Shown here in pieces: positions 57,981 through 64,000 of a stretch of 64,000 bases of DNA (position 1 is the first letter of the stretch; the number at the start of each line of letters is the position of its first letter). The stretch covers positions 1 through 64,000 of the forward strand of contig NZ_BMMU01000026.1 of NCBI RefSeq assembly GCF_014646095.1. Direction: 5' to 3'. Below the pieces are notes generated by a model that was given only the letters and a program-made list of their open reading frames with translations, was not told the DNA's origin and did not search any database. The DNA is from Streptomyces lacrimifluminis. Its GTDB lineage: Bacteria > Actinomycetota > Actinomycetes > Streptomycetales > Streptomycetaceae. The position numbers and the translations under genes are program-made.

Positions 57981-59309
57981 ATGACCACTGTGGGTGTGCG
58001 GCGCTCCAGCCGACTCGGCCGCGGCGGTATGCGCCGCCTGGTTCCCCTCGCTGCCGTTGCCTCGGCAGGTGCCCTGCTGCTCTCCGCCTGCGGAGGGGGC
58101 TCCGACTCGGGCGGCACGTCCAAGTCGCTGACGTTCTGGATCTCCACGGTTCCGGGGCAGGACGCGGGCTGGAAGAAGTCGGTGGCGGAGTACAAGAAGG
58201 AAACCGGCGTCGACGTCAAGCTCGTCAACATCCCCTACGACGGCTACGACGCGAAGCTGCGCAACGCCGCGCAGGCGAGTTCCCTGCCCGACGTGGCGGC
58301 GGTGCCGAAGATCGACCCGATCTGGTCGAACAAGCTGCTCGACCTCGGCTCCATCGCCAACAACAAGACCAACAAGATCAACGCCAACTTCGTCGCCAAG
58401 GACTCGTCCGGGAAGGTGCTGTCCATCCCCTCGGACGTCACCGCGTCCGGCATGTTCATCAACAAGTCGCTCTTCGAGAAGGCCGGCGTCTCCTACCCGA
58501 CCTCGCCCTCCAAGACCTGGACCTGGACCGAGTTCATCAAGGCGGCGGACGAGGTCCGGGAGAAGACCAAGGCCAAGTACTCCCTGACGTTCGACCAGTC
58601 GCCGTCCAGACTCCGCGCCATGGTGTACGAGATGGGCGGGCAGTACATGCACGCCGACTCCTCCGGCAAGTTCTCGGCGGACGAGGCGACCAAGAAGGCC
58701 GTGAACACCTTCGTCGGATGGAACGACGACAAGACCATGCCGAAGTCGGTGTGGACCAGCGGCGCCGACCCGTCGGCCATGTTCCAGAGCGGTGACGTCG
58801 TCGCCTACTGGTCCGGTGTGTGGCAGGTCGCCTCCTTCGCGGAGAGCGTCACGAAGTTCGAGTGGGCGAGCGTCCCGACCCCCGCCGAGCCGGTGCAGGC
58901 CAGCGACGTCAACAGCGGCGGCATGGTCGTGGGCTTCAACAACAACAGCGACGCGGCCACCGCCGCGAACAAGTTCATCTCCTGGCTGTACGAGCCCGAG
59001 CACTACAAGGCGCTGTGCGAGGCGTCCGGGTTCCTGCCGGTCGAGAGCGGTCTGAACCCGACGTACCCCTTCAAGTCCGAGGCGGCGCAGGCGGCGTTCA
59101 AGCTCTACAACGAGTCGATCCCGCTCTATGCCCCCATCTCCGGCTACTTCAACGTCGCGCAGACGAACTGGGCGCTGAAGGGCAAGAGCCTCACCGAGGA
59201 CCCGACCAAGACGGAGATCGGCAAGGCGATCAACGGTCAGCAGTCGGCCGACAAGGCCCTGGAGAACATCGTGGCCGGCTACAACCAGCAGGTCGGCGGC
59301 GCGTCGTAG
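57981..59309 (+). CDS. CUT1 ABC importer, solute-binding lipoprotein (glycan locus)
   Basis: 442 residues. The lipobox LLLSAC marks the anchored Cys, followed by GGGSDSGG. Mature cluster-B sugar-binding protein: LTFWISTVPGQDAGWKKSVAEYKKETG, then DVVAYWSGVWQVASF. Start ATG after AAGGGATCG; the frame opens 71 codons earlier without meaning. It begins the importer operon after the ROK gene. A strong hairpin separates it from the first permease gene. Confidence 0.92.
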   Translation: MTTVGVRRSSRLGRGGMRRLVPLAAVASAGALLLSACGGGSDSGGTSKSLTFWISTVPGQDAGWKKSVAEYKKETGVDVKLVNIPYDGYDAKLRNAAQASSLPDVAAVPKIDPIWSNKLLDLGSIANNKTNKINANFVAKDSSGKVLSIPSDVTASGMFINKSLFEKAGVSYPTSPSKTWTWTEFIKAADEVREKTKAKYSLTFDQSPSRLRAMVYEMGGQYMHADSSGKFSADEATKKAVNTFVGWNDDKTMPKSVWTSGADPSAMFQSGDVVAYWSGVWQVASFAESVTKFEWASVPTPAEPVQASDVNSGGMVVGFNNNSDAATAANKFISWLYEPEHYKALCEASGFLPVESGLNPTYPFKSEAAQAAFKLYNESIPLYAPISGYFNVAQTNWALKGKSLTEDPTKTEIGKAINGQQSADKALENIVAGYNQQVGGAS

Positions 59310-59312
59310 GCC

Positions 59313-59355
59313 CCAGGTCCGGGCGGCGGTACGAGCCACCGCCGCCCGGACCTGG
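59313..59355 (+). terminator. Perfect 18-bp intercistronic hairpin
   Basis: Arms CCAGGTCCGGGCGGCGGT and ACCGCCGCCCGGACCTGG are fully complementary around a 7-base loop, starting four bases after the binding-protein stop. There is no T-run. Such elements lower downstream expression or protect the upstream mRNA, giving excess binding protein over permease. Confidence 0.85.
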
Positions 59356-59425
59356 ACGTTTGCGTGATGCCGGGCTCATGGCGTGAGCCCACCGCAATCC
59401 CATCCACCAGCACGGAGTCAGGAAG

Positions 59426-60337
59426 ATGACAAAACGAGCCTCGGACGTGTCCGTGAGCCCGCCCAGGAGCCGCAGTAAGTACACCCTCGCGCCGCTCGTC
59501 CTGATCGCGGCCAATGTCGTGCTCTTCGCGCTGTTCTTCGTCTGGCCGGCGGTGATCGGGCTCGTTTACTCCTTCACGGACTACACGGGCATCGGGTCGT
59601 TCCAGTTCGTCGGACTGGACAACTACCAGAAGCTGCTCGGGGACTCGACCTTCTACGACGCGATGACCCGCACGCTGCTGTACACCGTGCTCTTCGTCCC
59701 GCTGAACTTCGTGCTGTCGCTGCTCATCGCCAACGTGCTGGTGAGCAAGCACGCCAAGGGCGCGTCGGTCGCCCGCATCTTCTTCTTCATCCCGTGGCTT
59801 CTGTCGCCCATCATCGTGGGTGTCCTGTGGCGATGGCTGTTCGGTGAGAACTTCGGACTGGTCAACTACCTCATCGAGAAGGTCGGCGGAAGCGCCGTTC
59901 CGTGGCAGTCGAACGCGGACCTGTCACTGATCGTGGTCGTGGTGGCGGCGTCCTGGGCCTGGACGGGCTTCTCCATGCTGCTGTTCATCGCGGCGATCAA
60001 GAACGTACCGACGTCGTACTACGAAGCGGCCTCGCTCGACGGCGCCGGTCCGTGGCGCCAGTTCATCAGCATCACCCTGCCGAGCATCGCGCCCACCTCC
60101 TTCATCGTCATCCTGCTCAACACGATCCACGCGATGAAGGAATACGCGGTGTTCGCCTCCCTCAACAGCGGCGGACCCGGAACGTCGAACAACCTGCTTG
60201 TCCAGTACATCTACCAGACGGGGTTCAAGGCAGGCCAGATCGGCTACGCGAGCGCCGCGTCGTTCGTGCTCATGCTCATCCTGATGGGCGTCGCGGTCAT
60301 CCAGATGATGGTCAACCGGCGGGTGGAGAACCGATGA
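59426..60337 (+). CDS. CUT1 ABC importer, permease (MalF type, glycan locus)
   Basis: 303 residues, six membrane helices. LVLIAANVVLFALFFVWPAVIGLVYSF is the first part and the EAA loop is YYEAASLDGAGPWRQFISITLP. ATG start with CAGGAAG upstream (gtcaggaagatg). Its stop overlaps the next start (ATGA). Confidence 0.93.
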   Translation: MTKRASDVSVSPPRSRSKYTLAPLVLIAANVVLFALFFVWPAVIGLVYSFTDYTGIGSFQFVGLDNYQKLLGDSTFYDAMTRTLLYTVLFVPLNFVLSLLIANVLVSKHAKGASVARIFFFIPWLLSPIIVGVLWRWLFGENFGLVNYLIEKVGGSAVPWQSNADLSLIVVVVAASWAWTGFSMLLFIAAIKNVPTSYYEAASLDGAGPWRQFISITLPSIAPTSFIVILLNTIHAMKEYAVFASLNSGGPGTSNNLLVQYIYQTGFKAGQIGYASAASFVLMLILMGVAVIQMMVNRRVENR

Positions 60338-61236
60338 CAACCACAGACATGCCGCGCAAGGTCGACGCCGACTCCGTACGGGCCGTCTCCAAGAAGAGGA
60401 ACGGCGGCTCGGCAACCGGCGGGCTTCGGCGCGCGATCGCCCCGACGACTCTGCTGTGGGTCCTGGCGGGCCTCTACGGGATTCCGGTGCTGTGGTTCGT
60501 CCTCAGCTCCTTCAAGCCGGCGGGAGACCTGTTCTCCCTTCCGCTGACGGTGTTCCCGGAGAACCCCACCGTGTCGGGTTACAAGGCGGCGTGGGCAAGC
60601 GCCAACTTCGCCCAGTACTTCATCAACACGACCCTCGTGTGTCTGATCGCGACGATCCTCACGGTGGGAGTCAGCTGCTGCACCGGGTACGCGCTGGCCA
60701 AGTACGACAACAAATGGCTCAAGGCCTTCTTCCTCTGCATCCTGGCCACCACGATGCTGCCGGCCGAGGTCATGCTCGCCCCGCTGTTCCTGGTGGTCCG
60801 CGACCTCGGCTTCTACAACTCGCTCACCGGCATCATCCTCCCGGCTCTGCTCACCGCGACCGGGTGCTTCATGTTCCGCCAGTTCTTCCTGACGGTCCCC
60901 GACGAGCTCATCGAGGCCGCCCGCATCGACGGCGCCAAGGAGCTGTCGATCTTCCTGCGGATCATGGTGCCGCTCTCCCGGCCCATCGCGCTGACGCTCG
61001 CCATCCTGTCGTTCCAGTGGCGGTGGAACGACTACATCTGGCCGCTGCTGATGCTCAACGACCCCGACAAGTTCACCGTGCAGATCGGCATCCAGAGCCT
61101 CGTCGGGGCGCAGAACATCAACTGGTCGGTGCTGCTCGGCGGATCGGTCATCTCCATGATTCCGCTGATCGTCGTCTTCCTGGTGTTCCAGCGTTACGTC
61201 ATGAACGCCGACATCAACGCCGGACTGAAGGACTGA
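60334..61236 (+). CDS. CUT1 ABC importer, permease (MalG type, glycan locus)
   Basis: 300 residues, six membrane helices after a basic cytosolic N-terminus of about 33 residues. The EAA loop is IEAARIDGAKELSIFLRIMVP and FRQFFLTVPDELIEAARIDG is typical. It overlaps the previous gene by four bases and ends two bases before the first toroid gene, so all belong to one transcript. No ATPase gene in the unit. Confidence 0.93.
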   Translation: MTTTDMPRKVDADSVRAVSKKRNGGSATGGLRRAIAPTTLLWVLAGLYGIPVLWFVLSSFKPAGDLFSLPLTVFPENPTVSGYKAAWASANFAQYFINTTLVCLIATILTVGVSCCTGYALAKYDNKWLKAFFLCILATTMLPAEVMLAPLFLVVRDLGFYNSLTGIILPALLTATGCFMFRQFFLTVPDELIEAARIDGAKELSIFLRIMVPLSRPIALTLAILSFQWRWNDYIWPLLMLNDPDKFTVQIGIQSLVGAQNINWSVLLGGSVISMIPLIVVFLVFQRYVMNADINAGLKD

Positions 61237-61238
61237 CC

Positions 61239-62957
61239 TTGCCCACCCCGCTCGACCACGAGTTCGTCCGGTCGGCGGCCCGCGCCGCCTACCGGCGGGC
61301 CGCCCCACTGGCGGCCCGCCCGGACGAGGAACCCGCCGGTGCGACCCACCGTGTTCTGGCACGCCGGGTGAGGACTCTGGTCGCGGCATACCGTTCCCCG
61401 GACTCGGCGCTGCACGGCAGTGAGCGGGCCGTCGCCGCCGCGATGTCCCACCTCGGCGCCCTGCGGGCCGCGCAGACCACCACCGGCCTCTTCGCCGGCG
61501 GCGACAACGTGCAGTCCCCGCCGGACTCCGCCTTCACCGTCAACGACGTGTGCGACGCGCACGTCCTCGCCGCCGGCGCGGGGCCGGAACTGCGCGACGT
61601 CACGGCCGCGCTCGCCGAGATCGCCGGCGCGGCCTCCGGCAGCCTCCTGACGGGTGGGGTGCACACCCCGAACCACCGCTGGGAGCTGTGCGCGGCGCTG
61701 GCCAGACTGCACCGGTCGTTCCCGGACGACCGGCTGCTCGCCCGCGTCGAGGAGTGGCTCGCCGAGGGCGTCGACATCGACGCGGAGGGCCTGTACTCGG
61801 AACGGAGCGCCAACTACGCGGCCCATGTGTCCAACCCGTCACTGCTGCTCCTGGCCGATGTGCTCGGCCGCGCCGGCCTGCTGGCCGCCGTCGAACGCAA
61901 TCTCGCCACCACCCTGGACCTCATCAGGCCGGACGGCACGGTGGAGACCGTCCACTCACGACGGCAGGACCAGAACCACCCGTTCCCCCTGGCGCCCTAT
62001 CTGCCGCACTACCGGCTGCTCGCGATCCGCACGGGCCGGGGCGACTTCGCCCGGGTGGCGCGGCTGGCGGCCACCGGCGGGATCGACGACCCCGACCTGC
62101 TCGCCGAGACCCTCCTGACCCCGGACCTGTGCCGCACCCTGCCGGCCCCGGCCACGGAGACCCTTCCGCGCGACCGGTACCTCACCACCGCACGCCTCGC
62201 CCAACGCGCCTCCGCCATCGCGCACACGGTGGTGTACGGCGGCTCCGACGTGCCCGAGCACCGGCGCATCCGCTCGGGCCTCGCCTGCAACCCCACCTTC
62301 CTGCGCCTGTTCGCCGGCGACGCCGTCCTCGACGCGGTCCGTCTCTCGCGGGGGTTCTTCGACCTGGGCCCGTTCCGCGCCGCCGACGTGCGACGGCCCG
62401 CCGACAACCGGTACCGGCTCACCCAGACCCTCACGGCCGCCTACTACCAGCCGCTCCCGAAGGACGAGAGGCGGGACGACGGCGTCTACCGGCTGGTGGA
62501 CGACGGACGCTTCTCGGCCTCGATGGCCTTCCCGGACCGGCCTCGGGACGAGGTCTCGCACACGACCCGCGTCGAGGTGGACCTGCGGGAGGACGGCGCC
62601 GACCTGCGGATCGACATCAGCGGACCACGGGTCCCCTGGGCCCTCGAACTGACCTTCCGGCCGGGCGGCGTGCCAGAGGGCGCCGTACCGATCGGCGACG
62701 GCCGCTGGTGCCTGACGACCGGGCCGATGACCTACCGCGTCGGTGACGACGAGATCCGCGTCGAGGCCGGCGTCGAGGCGGGCGAACCGCTTGCCGGGCC
62801 GGACCGCAGCGACCTACTGCGCTACGACCCGGGTCAGGACCACACCGTGGTCGGCGGCACCGACGCGACGACCGGGAACCGCGTCTACCTCGGTGGACAT
62901 GGCCCGCACACACTGACCGTCGCACTGCGCGCCCGCCGGCCCGCACCCGTCGTGTGA
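61239..62957 (+). CDS. Large predicted (alpha/alpha) toroid plus beta-sandwich protein, possible polysaccharide lyase-like enzyme
   Basis: 572 residues from a TTG start with GAAGGA eight bases upstream; no better start is visible. The first part is mostly helical with repeated HTPNHRWELCAALARLH-like blocks and a conserved VNDVCDAHVLAAG and YSERSANYAAHVSNPSLLLLADVLGR segment, as in helical-toroid polysaccharide lyases or heparinase II/III-like proteins. The last part, after about residue 400, is rich in beta strands (SHTTRVEVDLREDGADLRIDISG). No signal peptide, so it would act on imported oligosaccharides. The family cannot be named with confidence. Confidence 0.65.
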   Translation: MPTPLDHEFVRSAARAAYRRAAPLAARPDEEPAGATHRVLARRVRTLVAAYRSPDSALHGSERAVAAAMSHLGALRAAQTTTGLFAGGDNVQSPPDSAFTVNDVCDAHVLAAGAGPELRDVTAALAEIAGAASGSLLTGGVHTPNHRWELCAALARLHRSFPDDRLLARVEEWLAEGVDIDAEGLYSERSANYAAHVSNPSLLLLADVLGRAGLLAAVERNLATTLDLIRPDGTVETVHSRRQDQNHPFPLAPYLPHYRLLAIRTGRGDFARVARLAATGGIDDPDLLAETLLTPDLCRTLPAPATETLPRDRYLTTARLAQRASAIAHTVVYGGSDVPEHRRIRSGLACNPTFLRLFAGDAVLDAVRLSRGFFDLGPFRAADVRRPADNRYRLTQTLTAAYYQPLPKDERRDDGVYRLVDDGRFSASMAFPDRPRDEVSHTTRVEVDLREDGADLRIDISGPRVPWALELTFRPGGVPEGAVPIGDGRWCLTTGPMTYRVGDDEIRVEAGVEAGEPLAGPDRSDLLRYDPGQDHTVVGGTDATTGNRVYLGGHGPHTLTVALRARRPAPVV

Positions 62958-63006
62958 CTCCGACGCACCACGCCATGGCCACCCCAGGCATGAAGGGCTG
63001 ATCCCC

Positions 63007-64000
63007 GTGCACCTCACGTCCCCTCCCGTGCACCTCGCACACCAGCGCGGCCCCCTGCACGACCTGCCCGACAGCCCCGAGGCGTACGACGCGGTCCTCG
63101 CCGACGTCGTCGAGCAGGCCCTCGCGCGCATCACGCCCGAGGGCAACCTCGAACACCCCGACTGCGTCGACGACATCGGCGACACCTCGCTCGGCATCAC
63201 CTCGCTCCTCGCGCTCGCCTGGCAGCGCGGCAAGGACCCCCGGCTGCCGGAGGCGGTGGCCCGTAGCCTCGCCTTCCACCTCCGGGAGCGGGTCTACACC
63301 GAGGACAACCCCGGCTACCCGAACCTGAGGCTCCGCAACTCCGGTCTCCCGTACGCCCGTTACGTACTGGAGTCCGGCGCCCACCCCATCGGCGACTGGC
63401 CGAGCACGGTGTGGGCGCTGCTCCAGGCGGTGAACATCCTGGACGCGGCCGAGGGACTCGTCGCCGACGAACGGCGCGCGGAACTGGTCGAGTTGGCGCG
63501 CGGCTACTGGCGCTGGCTGACCGAGGCGACCTTCTTCAATCCGCAGGAGGCGGGCAACCAGGCGATCGGCTGTGTGGTCGGCGGCCTGATGCTGGCACGC
63601 CATCTGCCCCCGAAGGAAGGGGAGTCGGTCCGAGCCCGCGCACTGGAGCTGTACACCGACGAGATCCGCGCCCACCGGGTCCGCGACCGCGGCGCGCTGC
63701 TGCCCCCCGAGCACGGCGGCGCCTACGACAACAACTACGGCCCGATCTCCCTGTCCTTCCTCGCCCAGGCCCACCGGATCAGCGGAGAGGAGATCTTCGC
63801 CGAGGACGGCGACGCCCTGGCCCGCTACCTCGACGCCCGCCTCACCAACGGCGGGTTCGACAACGGCGGCCCCCGCTACAGCGAGCAGCACTCCGCCTTC
63901 GAGTCCGTCCTCGGCCTGCGCTACTTCGGCGCCCGCATCGGCTCCGACCTCGGCCGCTACCGGGGCGACAGCCGCTGGGCCCGGCACGCGGCCAAAGCCG
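63007..64000 (+). CDS. Predicted helical-toroid protein (partial at right edge)
   Basis: 331 residues are visible and the frame is open to the window end. GTG start at 63007, with AAGGG ten bases before; a GTG at 63028 is another choice. The sequence is helical with repeated patterns (PEGNLEHPDCVDDIGDTSLG, FNPQEAGNQAIGCVVGGLMLARHL, PEHGGAYDNNYGPISLSFLAQAHRISG), fitting an alpha/alpha toroid glycan-acting enzyme. No signal peptide is seen. It follows the previous toroid gene by 49 bases and probably belongs to the same operon. Confidence 0.7.
   Translation, partial: MHLTSPPVHLAHQRGPLHDLPDSPEAYDAVLADVVEQALARITPEGNLEHPDCVDDIGDTSLGITSLLALAWQRGKDPRLPEAVARSLAFHLRERVYTEDNPGYPNLRLRNSGLPYARYVLESGAHPIGDWPSTVWALLQAVNILDAAEGLVADERRAELVELARGYWRWLTEATFFNPQEAGNQAIGCVVGGLMLARHLPPKEGESVRARALELYTDEIRAHRVRDRGALLPPEHGGAYDNNYGPISLSFLAQAHRISGEEIFAEDGDALARYLDARLTNGGFDNGGPRYSEQHSAFESVLGLRYFGARIGSDLGRYRGDSRWARHAAKA

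Noticed and set aside
56400..59339. A 979-codon minus-strand frame across the ROK and binding-protein genes
   Set aside because: Antisense shadow; it crosses two well-supported genes and the translated sequence is compositionally biased without domain features.

Overview
The window looks like a linear-chromosome actinomycete, almost certainly Streptomyces or a close relative. The evidence is very high GC with third-position G/C bias, frequent GTG and TTG starts, and typical Streptomyces families: DUF397/Scr1-type regulator pair, DUF574-type methyltransferases, streptogrisin-like S1 protease, ECF41-type sigma factor, and CUT1 sugar importers without their own ATPase. No rRNA, tRNA, CRISPR array, insertion sequence or prophage was recognised.

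Layout. (1) 1-6.3 kb: end of a metallo-beta-lactamase-fold gene; then a minus-strand operon of ferric-reductase-like membrane flavohaem protein, tandem FMN-binding lipoprotein-like protein and ApbE flavinyl transferase, facing a response regulator/histidine kinase pair and a flavodoxin-fold NAD(P)H oxidoreductase. This is a likely flavin-based extracytoplasmic electron-transfer module. (2) 6.7-11.2 kb: TetR regulator, secreted M19-like peptidase with F5/8C domain, divergent GntR regulator and an RraA/CHA-aldolase-like gene. (3) 11.4-19 kb: two paralogous ATPase-LuxR regulators, then an NDH-2-like oxidoreductase and an ECF41/SigJ sigma factor, with an ECF41-type promoter signature in front of the oxidoreductase. 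(4) 19-28.4 kb: accessory genes: HSL-type esterase, DUF574 methyltransferase overlapping a P-loop-like gene, Scr1/DUF397 pair, NsdA-like regulator, DUF6624, SDR, a decayed SDR and an L,D-transpeptidase.

(5) 28.4-34.2 kb: a sugar/polyol catabolic operon (CUT1 importer plus Gfo/Idh/MocA oxidoreductase) divergent from a ROK regulator, with matching operator-like sites at both promoters. (6) 34.3-38 kb: small conserved protein, membrane-anchored S1 protease, second DUF574 methyltransferase, DUF3800-like protein. (7) 38.1-43.6 kb: a complete D-glucarate-type uptake and degradation operon (CUT1 importer, 5-dehydro-4-deoxyglucarate dehydratase, glucarate dehydratase). (8) 43.7-55.1 kb: F420/FMN PPOX protein, large secreted alpha/beta hydrolase, DUF35/TetR pair with shared operators, P450 and LuxR relics, peptidoglycan-binding membrane protein, RpiR regulator, GT39 mannosyltransferase, and a Tat-exported PAP2/haloperoxidase-like enzyme with an autotransporter-type repeat.

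(9) 55.3-64 kb: a BadF-type sugar kinase divergent from a ROK regulator, followed by a CUT1 importer and two large helical-toroid-like proteins, the second cut by the window end. This is the best candidate for an undescribed glycan (possibly uronate-containing) utilisation locus. The three CUT1 importers probably share a distant MsiK-type ATPase. Functional assignments rest on motif recognition by eye; no database search was possible.
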